Origin: Delphinapterus leucas
Taxonomy: Eukaryota > Chordata > Mammalia > Artiodactyla > Monodontidae
Assembly (NCBI RefSeq): GCF_002288925.2
Contig: NW_022098092.1
Coordinates: forward strand, 1,986,425 to 2,050,424
DNA length: 64,000 nt
Direction: 5' to 3'
A program made the position numbers and the translations under genes. Below are positions 12,881 to 27,879 of this stretch, piece by piece. The number at the start of each line of letters is the position of its first letter. Positions within the stretch are counted from its first letter, which is position 1. The notes below the pieces were generated by a model. It saw only the letters and a list, made by a program, of their open reading frames with translations. It had not been told where the DNA came from and searched no databases.

Positions 12881-15800
12881 ATAGTAATAGGAACATACAT
12901 ATCGATAATAACCTTGATTATTAAATGCTCCAACCAAAAGACACAGACTGGCTGAATGGATACAAAACAAGACCCATATATATGCTGTCTACAAGAGACC
13001 TACTTCACATCTAGGGACATATACAGACTGAAAGTGAAGGGATGGAAAAAGATGTTACAACAGACAAGGAGGGACACTACATAATGATCAAAGGATCAAT
13101 CCAAGAAGAAGATATAACAATTATAAATATATATTCACCCAGCATAGGAGCACCTCAATACATAGGCAAATGCTAACAACCATGAAAGGAGAAATCTACA
13201 GTAACACAATAATAGTAGGGGACTTTAACACCCCAGTTACACCAATGGACAGATCATCCAAACAGAAAATAAATAAGGAAACACAAACTTTAAATGACAC
13301 AATAGACCAGGCAGATCTAACTGATATTTATACAACATTCCAACCAAACGTGGCAGAATACACTTTCTTCTCAAGTGCACATGGAACATTCTTCAGGATA
13401 GATCACATCTTTGGTCACAAATCAAGCCTCGGAAAATTTAAGAAAATTGAAATCACATCAAGCATCTTTTCTGACCACATGCCATGAGACTGGAAATCAA
13501 TCACAGGAAAAAAACTGTAAAAAACACAAATACATGGAGGCTAAGCAGTGCACTACTAAATAACCAAGGGATCACTGAAGAAATCAAAGAAGAAATAAAA
13601 AAATACATAGGAACAAATGACAATGAAAACACGACAACCCAAAACCTATGCGATGCAGCAAAAGCAGTTCTAAGAGAGAAGTTTATAGCAATACAATCTC
13701 ACTACAAGAAACAAGAAAAATCTCAAATAAACAATCTAACTCTATACTTAAAACAGCTAGAGAAAGAAGAACAAAGAAAACCCAAAGTCAGTAGAAGGAA
13801 AGAAATCATAAAGATGAGAGCAGAAATAAATGAAATAGAAATGAAGAAAACAATAGCGAAGATCAATAAAACTAAAAGCTGGTTCTTTGAGAAAAACAAA
13901 ATTGATAAACCCTTAGTCAGTCTCATCCAGAAAAAAAGGGAGAGGACGCAAATCAATAAAATTAGAAATGAAAAAGGAGAAGTTACAACAGACACCGCAG
14001 AAATACAAAGCATCGTAAGAGACTACTACAAGCAACTATATGCCAATAAAATGGACAACCATGAAGAAACGGACAAATTCTTGGAAAGGTACAATTTTCC
14101 AAGACTGAACCAGGAAGAATTAGAAAATATAAACAGAACTATCACAAGTAATGAAATTGAAACTGTAATTTAAAATCTTCCAACAAACAAAAGTCCAGGA
14201 CCAGATGGCTTCACAGGCGAATTCTATCAAACATTTAGAGAAGAGCTAACACCAATCCTTCTCAAACTCTTCCAAAAAAAATCCTGAACAAAATACTAGT
14301 AAACAGAACCCAACAGCACATTAAAAGGATCATACACCATGATCAAGTGGGATTTATCCCAGGGATGCAAGGATTCTTTAATATATGCAAATCAATCAAT
14401 AATGGTACACCACATTAACAAATTAAGGAATAAAAACCATATGATCATCTCAATAGATGCAGAAAAAGCTTTTGACAAAATTCAACACCAATTTATGATA
14501 AAAACTCTCCAGAAAATGGGCATAGAGGGAACCTACCTCAACACAATAAAGGCCATATATGACAAACCCACAGCAAGCATCATACTCAATGGTGAAAAAC
14601 TCAAAGCATTTCCACTAAGATCAGGAAGAAGACAAGGATGTCCACTCTCACCACTCTTATTCAACATAGTTTTGGAAGTCCTAGCCACAGCAATCAGAGA
14701 AGAAAAAGAAACAACAGGAATACAAATTGGCACTGTTTGCCAATAACATGATGCTATACATAGAAAATCCTAAAGATGCCACCAGAAAACTACTAGAACT
14801 AATCAATGAATTTGGTAAGGTTGCGGGATACAAAATTAATGCACAGAAATCTCTGGCATTCCTATACACCAACAACAAAAAGCAGAAACAGAAACTAAGA
14901 AAACACTCCCATTTACCATTGCAACAAAAAGAATAAAATACCTAGGGATAAACCTGCCTAAGGAGGTGAAAGACTTGCACTCAGAAAACTATAAAACACT
15001 GACGAAAGAAATCAAAGATGACATAAATGGAGAAATATATCATGTTCTTGGATTGGAAGAATCAATATTGTGAAAATGACTATACTACCTAAAGCAATCT
15101 ACAGATTCAATGCAATCCCTATCAAACTACCAATGGCATTTTTCACAGAATTAGAACAAAAAACTTTACAATTCGTATGGAAACACAAAAGACTCTGAAT
15201 AGCCAAGGAATCTTGAGAAAGAAAAATGGAGTTGGAGGAATCAGGCTCCCCAACTTCAAACTATACTACAAAGCTACAGTAATCAAGACAGTATGGTGCT
15301 GGCACAAAAACAGAAATATATATCAATGGTACAGGATAGAATGCCCAGAGATAAACCCATGCATATATGGGCACCTAATTACGACAAAGGAGGCAAGAAC
15401 ATACAATGGAGAAAAGACATCCTCTTCAATAAGTGATGCTGGGAAAACTGGACAGCTACGTGTAAAAGAATAAAATTAGAATACTACCTAACACCATACA
15501 CAAAAATAAACTCCATATGGATTAAACACTTAAACATAAGGCCAGACACTATAAAACTCTTAGAGGAAAACATAGGAAAAACACTCTTTAACATAAACCA
15601 CAGCAAGATCTTTTTGACCCATATCCTAGAGTAACAGAAATAAAAACAAAAATAAACAAATGGGACTTAAACTTAAGAGCTTTTGCACAGCAAAGGAAAC
15701 CATAACCAAGACAAAAAGACAACCCTCAGAATGGGAGAAAATAATATTTGCAAATGAAACAACAAAGGATTAGTCTCCAAAATATACAAACAGCTCATGG

Positions 15801-16656
15801 AGCTCAATATGAAAAAAACCAAACAATCCAGTTAAAAAGTGGGTGGAAGACCTAAATAGACATTTCATACAGATGGCCAAGAGGCACATGAAAAGATGCT
15901 CAACATCACTAATTATTAGAGAAATGCAAATCAAAACTACAATGAGGGGCTTCCCTGGTGGTGCAGTGGTTGAGAGTCTGCCTGCCGATGCAAGGGACAT
16001 GGGTTCGTGCACCGGTCCGGCAAGATCCCACATGCCGTGGAGCGGCTGGGCCTGTGAGCCATGGCTGCTGAGCCTGCGCGTCCGGAGCCTGTGCTCCGCA
16101 ACGGGAGGGGCCACAACAGTGAGAGGCCCGTGTACTGCAAAAAAAAACCAAAAACAAACTACAATGAGGTATCACCTCACGCTGATCAGAATGGCCATTA
16201 TCAAAAAATCTAGAAACAATAAATGCTGGAAAGGGTGTGGTGAAAAGGGAATCCTCCTGCACTGTTGGTGGGAATGTAAATTGATACAGCCACTATGGAG
16301 AACAGTATGCAGGTTCCTTAAAAAACTAAAAAGAGAACTACCATATGACCCAGCAATCCCACTACTGGGCATATACCCTGAGAAAACCATAATTCAAAAA
16401 GAGACATGTACCAATGTTCATTGCAGCACTATTTACAATAGCCAGGACATGGAACCAACCTAAATGTCCATCGACAGATGAATAGGTAAGGAAGATGTGG
16501 CACATATGCACAATGGAATATTACTCAGCCATAAAAAGAAACAAAATTGAGTTATCTGTAGTGAGGTGGATGGGCCTAGAGTCTCTCATACAGAGTGAAG
16601 TAAGTCAGAAAAAGAAAAACAGATACCATATGCTAACACATATATATGGAATCTAA
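12881..16656 (+). pseudogene. L1 ORF2 pseudogene (endonuclease and reverse transcriptase)
   Basis: The start codon has become ATA. Endonuclease remnants sit at 13170-13487 (DFNTPVTPMDRSS, SSAHGTFFRIDHIF). Reverse transcriptase blocks are at 14150-14275 and 14340-14746, with about 150 bp lost between them near 14278. The catalytic FADD reads FANN at about 14731-14745, so both metal-binding Asp residues are gone. The C-terminal part ([23 protein letters not shown]) is split by a SINE at 15948-16155. Clearly inactive. Confidence 0.88.
15948..16155 (+). mobile_element. CHR-2-like SINE inside L1 ORF2
   Basis: Begins ggcttccctggtggtgcag, ends in an A-rich tail. Target duplication aaactacaatgagg at 15934-15947 and 16156-16169. 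Confidence 0.95.
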
Positions 16657-17008
16657 AAAAAAAAAAAAGGTACCAATGAACCTAGTTGCAGGGCAGGAAT
16701 AAAGAGATAGACATAGAAAATGGACTTTAGGACATGGGGTGGGAGGGCAAAGTGAGAGTAGCATTGACATACATACACTACCAAATGTAAAATAGTTGGC
16801 TGGTGGGAAGCAGCAGCATAGCACAGGGAGATCGTCTCGGTGCTTTACGATGACCTAGAGGGGGGATGGGAGGGAGGCTCAAGAGGGAAGGGATATGGGG
16901 ACATGTGTATGCATATGGCTATTCGCTTCACTGTGCAACAGAACTAACACAGTATTATGAAGTAATTATATTCCAATAAAGATCTATTAAAAAAAACCAA
17001 ACTCAGTA

Positions 17009-17795
17009 AAAAAGCAAACAAGCTATTTAGAACATGAGAAAAAAATATTTTAGTGAAGATGTTATACAGATGGTATTAAGCACATGAAAAGATGTTCAAC
17101 TTCATTAGCCATCAGAGAAATGAAGATGAAAATCACAATGAGAATCTACTACACACCTATCAGAATGGCTAAAATAAAAAACAGTAACAACACCAAATGC
17201 TGGCCAGGATGCAGAGAAACTGGATCACTCATATACTGCTGGGGGGAATGTAAAACCGTACAACCACTCAAGGAAACAGTTTGGCAGTTTCTTAAAAAAA
17301 TTAAATAAGTAACTACTATATAATACAAAAATTGTACTCCTTGGCACTTATTCCATAGAAATGAAGACTTACATTTATTCAAAAATTTGTACATGAATGT
17401 TTATAGAAGTTTTATTCATAATAGCCCCAAACTGGTAACAAGACAGATATCCTTCAGGAGGTAAATTGTTAAAGAAAAAAAATCAAAGGTACACCCACAC
17501 TATGGAATACTATTCAGCAATAAAAAATAATCAACTATTAATAGATACAACAACCTGAATGGATCTCCAGAGGTTTATGCTAAGTGAAAAAGCCAATCCC
17601 CAAAGGTTACGTACTGTATGATTCCACTTATACAATATCTTGAAATGACAAAACTATAAAAATGAAAAATAGACTAGTATTTGCCAAGGGTTAAGAAAGG
17701 GTGGCGGTGGGAGGGTATAGTTCTAAAAGGGCAAAATGAATAATCCTTATGACTATGGAAATGTTCTCTATCTTGGCTTCTATCATTCTTTGTTT
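17009..17795 (+). mobile_element. Old L1 continued, ORF2 3' end and UTR
   Basis: Reads actcagtaaaaaagcaaaca then the late ORF2 order ([20 protein letters not shown] in one frame), with gaatggatctccagaggttt in the later part. More diverged than the L1 it encloses. Confidence 0.75.
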
Positions 17796-18160
17796 TTATT
17801 TTTAAAAATTGAAAAAATTTTTATTTTATTTATTTTTATTTTTGGCTGCATTGGGTTGCTGCACACGGGCTTTCTCTATTTGCTGTGAGTGGGGGCTACT
17901 CTTTGTTGCAGTGCGCGGGCTTCTTATTGCGGTGGCCTCTCTTGTTGCGGAGCACGGGCTCTAGGCACGCAGGCCTCAGCAGTTGCGGCACGTGGGCTCA
18001 GTAGTTGTGGCTCACGGGCTCTAGAGTGCAGGTTCAGTAGTTGAGGCTCACAGGCTTAGTTTCCCTGCGGCATGTGGGATCTTCCCAGACCGGGGCTCAA
18101 ACCTGTGTCCCCTGCATTGGCAGGTGGATTCTTAACCACTGCGCCACCAGGGAAATCCAT
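17796..18160 (-). mobile_element. CHR-1-like SINE
   Basis: T/A-rich tail, ggctgcattgggttgctgc, ending ccaccagggaaatcc. It splits the old L1 3' UTR. A clean target duplication was not resolved (cattctt-like on both sides). Confidence 0.8.
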
Positions 18161-18569
18161 TCTTGATATCCTGGTTGTGATACATGCACTAAAGTTTTGC
18201 AATATGTTACCATTGGGCAAAATTGTGTAAAGGGTACATGTGATCTCTCTGTACTATTCCTTACAACTACATAAGAATCTACAACTATGTAAAAATAAAT
18301 TTTTAATTTAAAAAAGTTAAAAAGACTTAGGAAAGATAAAATGGAATAATAGAAAATAATTAATCCAAAAGAAGGCAGAAAAGGAGGTAAAAATGAACAA
18401 AGAACAAAAGGGACAAATAGGAAACAAACAGTAAGATGACAGATATAAAACTAATAATTAAATCAAATGTAAATGGAATAAATAACTCCAGTTAAAAGGC
18501 AGGGATTTTCAGCTGCGTAAAAAAGCAAATCTGACTATATGCTGTTTACAATAAATATACCTTTTTTTT
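18161..18569 (+). mobile_element. Old L1 3' UTR tail and an L1 endonuclease-region scrap
   Basis: 18161-18310 continues the old 3' UTR (gatacatgcactaaagtttt). 18310-18560 follows old L1 endonuclease order (aactccagttaaaaggcagg, then actatatgctgtttacaat). Diverged. Confidence 0.5.
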
Positions 18570-19720
18570 TTAAACTTTTTTTTTATACTCAGAGAAGAGC
18601 TGCAAGAATAGTACAAATAATTCCCAAATACCCTTAGTATTTTTCACTCAGGTTCCCCAAGTGTTAGACATTTACCATATCTTCTTTATCCTTCTTAATA
18701 ACTGTCTTTCTATTTTTTTTCTCTAAACTATTTGATAGTAAGTTGCAGACATGATGCCCATTTATCCCTAAATACTTGCAGTGTATAATTCCTAAAAACA
18801 AGGACATTCTCTAAGATAACCATGTACAATGATAAAAAAAATCAGAAAATTAATCTTAATGCAATACTATTATATTAAGCATAGACTTTAATCAGATTTT
18901 TAAAATTGTCTTAATGATGCTATTAATAGCAAAAGAAAATCCCAGATTATGCATTGCATTCAGTTGCCTGTTTTCTAATGTCCTTTGATCTGGAATAGTT
19001 CCTCAATCTTGCTTTGTCTTTCATGACATTGACATTTTGGAAAAGTGCAGGTCAGTTTTTTTCATAGAATGTTTCTCATTTGGGATTTCTCTGATGTTTT
19101 CCCATGATTTGATTGAGGTTATGCATTTTTTGGCAAGAGGACTGCAAAAATGTTGTGTGTATCATATCAAGGGGCATATGATGTCAATTTGTCCCATTGC
19201 TGGTGCTAATTTTGATCACTTGACTATGGTAGTATCTCCACAGTAAAGTTATTATTTTTCACTTCATAATTAATATCTTGTGAGAATATACTTTGAGATT
19301 ATGCAAATATCTTGGAGTACACAAACTTTCACAATTTTAGTACGCACTCATACCTGAATTTACTCTTATTATGATGGCTTCCAAATGGCATTTTTTCCCC
19401 TAATTCATCATTTCTTCTTATATTTATTAGCTGGCTTTCTAATATAAGGAAGAGAGTCCATTTTCTTCCTTCCTATCAGTATTAGAATCATGGATTCTTA
19501 TTTTACACAACAGTTTATAATGTTCTACTGTCAATATTTATTTGGTACTCAAATTATCCCAGATTTAGTCAGTGGAAGCCCTTTAAGCTTCTTTTGACAT
19601 GCTCTGAACATTCCTTGAACATTTCCTCACTTTCTGGAGCAAGATGTTCTAGGCTCATTTTATACTTTTCTTTACCTCAGCTCTGGAATTAGTCATTTCC
19701 TTAAAGAACTCTGGTTCCTT
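18570..19720. mobile_element. Ancient L1 3' region, second copy of the 3480-4170 repeat
   Basis: Matches the other copy in order: caatactattatattaagc, tgatctggaatagttcctca, catgacattgacattttgg, ttttttggcaagaggactgc. The part after 19380 (catggattcttattttacac) also fits the same old L1 3' group. No coding. Confidence 0.55.
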
Positions 19721-19840
19721 TTAGTATAAACTAGTATTTAGAAACAAAGATCTGAGTACTAGGTGTGCTCACTGCTACTAGGGTGTAATTGTTTCTATGC
19801 TCTCTCAGTGGGTAAAGGTAGGAAACAGACGTATGAATTC

Positions 19841-19857
19841 ACACACACACACACACA

Positions 19858-19904
<47 letters not shown>
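19841..19904. repeat. (AC)10(TA)22 compound microsatellite
   Basis: Ten AC units run directly into 22 TA units. Likely variable and hairpin-prone. Confidence 0.97.
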
Positions 19905-19908
<4 letters not shown>

Positions 19909-20224
19909 TCATTCACACATCTACATTTATTCCTATGTCTATCTATATTTATTAGAAACCACAAGTTCATGTTGATACCTCCAATTCCAATCCAGCACCA
20001 CAGGGTTCCTTCTATCCTTTCCCCTTTTCATATGTGTAACTCTCTTCTCTGACAGTGAGAAACTTGGCTCTCATTATCCACAATACATTTATTTGTTTAA
20101 TCCTAGAATACACATAAGATAGTTTTTGAATTGTTAACTCATACTTTCTGTGAAAAAGAAAGTTACTAACTAGAGTTTAATATTTACTTACACTTCATTT
20201 TGTCTTTTGCCTGAGGGCGTTAAG
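19905..20224. other. Intron sequence, nothing recognised
   Basis: A/T-rich, no coding or repeat core recognised. Confidence 0.4.
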
Positions 20225-20640
20225 TCCAGATACTGTGTTTTACCTTACTTGGACAGACTAGTGGTTTCCAGGGGTTGGAGAAGATGAATAGTTACCCGTA
20301 AAAGGGTAGTACAAGGGATCTTTGTGGTGATGGAACAGTTCCATATATCTTGATTGTGCTGGTGGTTATATGAAGCTACAAATGTGATAAAATTACATAG
20401 AACTACCCTCAAATGAGGACAATCTAGGTGAAATGGATGAAATCTGAATATGTTCTGTGGATTATACCAATGTCAATTTCCTTTTTGTGATACTGTTATG
20501 GTTATGCAAGATGTAATAACTAGGGGAAAGAGGGTGAAGGGTATACAGGACCCCTCTGTACTAGTTTTTGCAACTTCCTGTGAATCTATAATTATTTAAA
20601 AATAAGAAGTAAAAATAAAGTTGCTTGGGCTTGTCCTCCC
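20225..20640 (+). mobile_element. Old L1 3' UTR fragment
   Basis: Characteristic text: gactagtggtttccaggggt, then cttgattgtgctggtggtta, ending ctataattatttaaaaataa. Confidence 0.6.
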
Positions 20641-20739
20641 TCCAATCCCCCACCCCGTGGCCCCAATTATTATTCATTTAAAACACAGGTTAATTTGTGT
20701 CTGTTCGTATTGCATGTTAGGCTCCCATCCAACTTCCTT

Positions 20740-21780
20740 GCTGATTTATTTTTTTTTGAGTATATAAAACATTAATATGGTTCTAAAAGTCTAAAAGTTA
20801 TAACTATACAAAGAAGTATACTCAGGGAAGTATTACACTACCAATGCTACCATTAAGGTCATTCCAACTCCAGCTCAGCACCTTATCTCCTTTCCAGCCC
20901 ATTGCCATCTATCTACCCCTGTATGTAAGCAATTTGATTAGACTGCAGTTTGACTTAACTTGGTTTCTTTTTTTGTAAATTATTATAATCATGTATATTT
21001 AAAAATTTCTCCTTCTTAGAAAAAGATATGTATATTTATTATGCATACTCTTTTGTATTTTGCTTTGTTTACTTAACAATATATTTTGGAAAACAGATCA
21101 TAAATATTTTGCTCCTATTTTTAAATTTTACTTTTTTACAGCTACATCTTCACTGTGTAGATGTACCACAGATATTCAACCACTGCCCTATGTATGGGCA
21201 TTTGGGTCATTTCTAGTATTTTGCAATTACAAACATGCTGTTGTGAATATCCTTGTGCATATGTATTTTTATACTGTTAAAAGTGTACCTTCAGGGGGCT
21301 TCCCTGGTGGCGCAGTGGTTGAGAGTCCGCCTGCCGATGCAGGGAACACGTGTTCGTGCCCCGGTCCAGGAAGATCCCACATGCCGCGGAGCGGCTGGGC
21401 CCATGCGCCATGGCCGCTGAGCCTGCGCGTCCGGAGCCTGTGCCCCGCAACGGGAGAGGCCACAACAGTGAGAGGCCCGCGTACCGCAAAAAGAAAAAAA
21501 AAAAGTGTACCTTCAGGGTAAATTCCTAGACATGAGATTGCTGGGTCAAGAGGTACGTGTACCTTTAATTTTGTTAGATATTGTAAAATTCCCCTCCATA
21601 AGGCTTGTACCATTCTGCAGTCCCACCAGCAATGTATGAGTACCTACCTGCTTTCTCAAAGTCTCACTAATGTTATCTTTTATAGTACTTTAAAATTTTT
21701 ACTATTTAGATAGGTTAGAAATTGTACCTCAGTGTAGTTTTAATTTAAATTTCTTTAAATATGAAGGAGGTTGAACATTA
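20740..21780 (-). mobile_element. Old L1 fragment, antisense, split by a SINE
   Basis: In antisense it shows the late L1 text: gggcatttgggtcatttcta, gagattgctgggtcaagagg, cagtcccaccagcaatgtat. The SINE at 21297-21500 interrupts it cleanly. Confidence 0.65.
21297..21500 (+). mobile_element. CHR-2-like SINE with an 18-bp target duplication
   Basis: Full body from ggcttccctggtggcgcag to the A-rich tail. The duplication aaaagtgtaccttcaggg is perfect at 21279-21296 and 21501-21518, which suggests a recent insertion. Confidence 0.97.
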
Positions 21781-21784
21781 TAAG

Positions 21785-22540
21785 AAAATAAAATCACAGA
21801 TCACTATCTCTAGTAAACATAGATGCAAAAGCCCTTAACAAAATATTAGCAAATTCAATCTGTCAATAAAAAAAGGATAACATATCACAGTCAAGTAGGG
21901 TTTTTTATTCTAGGAATGCAAGGTTGTTTTAATATTAGGAAATTAATCAATGTAATTCATCACACCAATGGAAGAAAGGAGAAAAATTTTGACTATCTCA
22001 ATAGAGGAAAAAAATTTCACAAATTTTAATACCTGTTCTTCACAAAAACACTCAATATATTAGAAATAGAAGGAAGTCTCCTCAATCTGACAAGGGGTAC
22101 CTATTAAACACCTACAGCTAATACTACTACTAAATGGTCAAAGACTGAATGTTTGCCCCCTGAGATCAGGCATAAGGCAAGGATGTCTGTTCCTATCACT
22201 TCTCCAACATTCTTTTGGAGGTATTAGCCCATGCAATAGGGTAAGATAAACAAGCAAAAGGCATACAGATTGGAAAGGAAGAGGTTAAACTGTTTTTATT
22301 TGCAGACAAAATATTGTGTATGTAGAAAATTCTAAGGAAACTACAGAAATATTCCTACTAGAATAAATGAATTCAGCAAGGTTGCAGGATTTCTATATGC
22401 TATCAATGAGGCACTGGAAAATGATAGGTCACATGGGTTATGCCCTTGTCAAAACTCATGGAAGGATATTTATGTAAATTAGTTTGTATCATTTAATTGC
22501 ATGTAAATTATACCTAAACTTTTAAAAGTTAAAACAACCA
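21785..22540 (+). mobile_element. Old L1 ORF2 fragment
   Basis: Follows reverse transcriptase order: aacatagatgcaaaagccct, ggaatgcaaggttgttttaa, atcaggcataaggcaaggat. Many frameshifts. Confidence 0.7.
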
Positions 22541-22857
22541 AGATAAAAGTATATAAAGTATCTTCTAGTATAATTTGGGGTGGTTGCCAATATGCCCTTT
22601 CTGAGAAAGTTTTAAAGTAGGGCCAGGTTTTATTTAAACTTTTTTTGTCTATGTTAAGCCCAAATTTGTCTACAGTTACCCATTCCTTAGATTTCCCATC
22701 TCTCACCAGAATCTGGGTATAAATGAATGAATGGTATGGGAGTTGGACCCAAATGAAATATCCTTAACAAAGTGATAGCGCAAGCATGGCATTTATGAAT
22801 GCTTCCTTTTGGCTGACCACTGTAATGTATTGCCTTCTTTGAACTGACCTTGGATTT
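22541..22857. other. Intron sequence, nothing recognised
   Basis: No repeat core or exon-like frame seen. Confidence 0.4.
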
Positions 22858-22870
22858 AAGAAGTCCTGGG

Positions 22871-23078
22871 GGGCTTCCCTGGTGGTGCAGTGGTTGAGAG
22901 TCCGCCTGACGATGCAGGGGACACGGGTTCATGTCTCGGTCCGGGAAGATCCCACATGCCGCGGAGCGGCTAGGCCCGTGAGCCATGGCCGCTGAGCCTG
23001 CGCGTCCGGAGCCTGTGCTCCGCCACGGGAGAGGCCACTACAGTGAAAGGCCCGCGTACTGCAAAAAAAAAAAAAAAA
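22871..23078 (+). mobile_element. CHR-2-like SINE, first half of a dimer
   Basis: Body from ggcttccctggtggtgcag to a 16-A tail that runs straight into the second copy. The left flank aagaagtcctggg (22858-22870) is repeated only after the second copy (23285-23297). Confidence 0.95.
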
Positions 23079-23284
23079 GGGCTTCCCTGGTGGCGCAGTG
23101 GTTGAGAGTCCGCCTGCCGATGCAGGGGACATGGGTTCGTTCCCCGGTCTGGGAGGATCCCACATGCCGCGGAGCGGCTGGGCCCGTGAGCCATGGCCGC
23201 TGGGCCTGCGTGTCCGGAGCCTGAACTCCGCGGCGGGACAGGCCACAACAGTGAGAGGCCCGCGTACCGCAAAAAAAAAAAAAA
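23079..23284 (+). mobile_element. CHR-2-like SINE, second half of a dimer
   Basis: Begins gggcttccctggtggcgcag directly after the first copy's poly-A, and ends with its own A tail. It differs from the first at scattered sites, so it is a separate copy rather than a perfect duplication. Confidence 0.95.
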
Positions 23285-23297
23285 AAGAAGTCCTGGG

Positions 23298-23480
23298 TTT
23301 AAATCTGGATTCTGAATGTGATTAACTGTGTAAACTTGGGTTATTTAACTACTTAGAGTATATTTCTCATTTGTTAAACAGTAATAACATTATAAAGTTT
23401 TATGAAAACATGAGATAATTAACATGACAATGACTGGCACATTGTAGGGACCCAATAAGTGTTTGTCTTAATCTTAGCAG
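23298..23480 (-). mobile_element. MIR SINE, antisense
   Basis: Antisense order: aaacttgggttatttaact, catttgttaaacagtaataa, tggcacattgtagggaccc. Confidence 0.65.
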
Positions 23481-25089
<1,609 letters not shown>

Positions 25090-25300
25090 GGTGGAACAGG
25101 GACTCTGGCATCAGATTCTGGCTCAGCAATGACAAGCTGATCAATTTTTGACAAATTACTAAACTGCTCTCAGTCTAAGTTCTCTCATCTCAAAAAAGGA
25201 GAAATAATACCACCTATTTCATAAAGTTGTGCTGTTTAAGATATCTGGCAGACAGGCACTCATTAATGGTAAACAGCAGTGCCTACTGTTGTTGTTAAGA
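25090..25300 (-). mobile_element. MIR SINE, antisense
   Basis: Antisense MIR order: gggactctggcatcagattc, ttactaaactgctctcagt, ctctcatctcaaaaaaggag. Confidence 0.65.
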
Positions 25301-27009
<1,709 letters not shown>

Positions 27010-27560
27010 AAATAATTTTTTTAAAAATCCACAAAGAAGGGAAGAAAAGGAGGGCAGATAATAACAGTAAAAATCTGGAAGCTGGAAGGAAAATGAAGTA
27101 TATTCACAAAACAATATTCTACAGTAGTGGAAATGAATATGCTACAGTGGATAGGTATGGACAAATCTTAGTACTCTATAATAGTAAGTGAAATATAAAA
27201 GTACCAATTGATTACATACAACATGATACTCTTTTACATACAGCTAAAAGGAGCTAAAATAAAAATATATACTTTACAGGAACACATATAGATGCAATAA
27301 AACTATATAAAAAGGAAAGGAACATGATGAACATTCAGGATGCCAATTACTTTGGGTGCAAGAAGGTGCAAAAAGTGGATGATGGGGGATGGATGTAGGT
27401 AATTGTCAAGGTCCTAGCCTTTGATTTAAGGGGTTGGGTAAGAGATGCTGATTACAAAATTCAAAGTAACCAATTAACTAAGTAAATAAGGCAAATGTCA
27501 TGTTTAGATGATGTTTCATCTAAGTCTATGACTTTGGCAATGGGGTAAATTTTAACTGAC
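27010..27560. repeat. Probable old LINE 3' fragment
   Basis: A/G-rich text such as catacaacatgatactctttt resembles the 3' end of old L1/HAL1 elements and has a counterpart at 37440-37925. Family not certain. Confidence 0.35.
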
Positions 27561-27879
27561 TTGGCAGAATTAAGAAAGCTGAATCCTAAGCCAGCAGTAG
27601 GGAAGAGCAATCCTATTTAATCCTATTCACCAAAAAATGGAAAAAAAAAAAAACCTTCAATAAGTGCTGCAAATGGCAGTATGAGGTTTCCATGAAGTTA
27701 GGGTAAAAGCGGGTAAATTAAAATAAATATGATGGCTTGTAATCTGTTTAAGAAACTTTTAGATCTTCTCCCCCAATGCTGAAGACTACAGGTTAACTTT
27801 GTGGAGAGGTAAAACAGAGGGTCTCTGGACTGGGATACCAGGCACAGCTGGGAGGCAAAGGCATCAAAGCAAAAACAGG

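Larger units (their letters stand above)
10661..16997 (+). mobile_element. Near full-length younger L1 (about 6.3 kb), inactive
   Basis: In order: GC-rich 5' UTR with tandem units (10661-11926), ORF1 (11927-12876), ORF2 (12881-16656), and 3' UTR ending ccaataaagatctattaaaa. It is inserted in sense into the old L1, whose text resumes at about 17009. Flanks agtcaacagta and aactcagta look like a decayed target duplication. Both ORFs are broken by frameshifts and stops. A CHR-2-like SINE entered ORF2 at 15948. Confidence 0.9.

Noticed and set aside
21269..21613. Recurrent frames such as [14 protein letters not shown] found at many sites
   Set aside because: Translations of the CHR-2-like SINE body. 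They are the same wherever the SINE occurs and are not genes.
23098..23170. tRNA-like boxes within the SINEs (gttcgtgccccggtc-type B box)
   Set aside because: These are the tRNA-derived heads of SINEs. The cloverleaf is not complete, so no tRNA gene is called.
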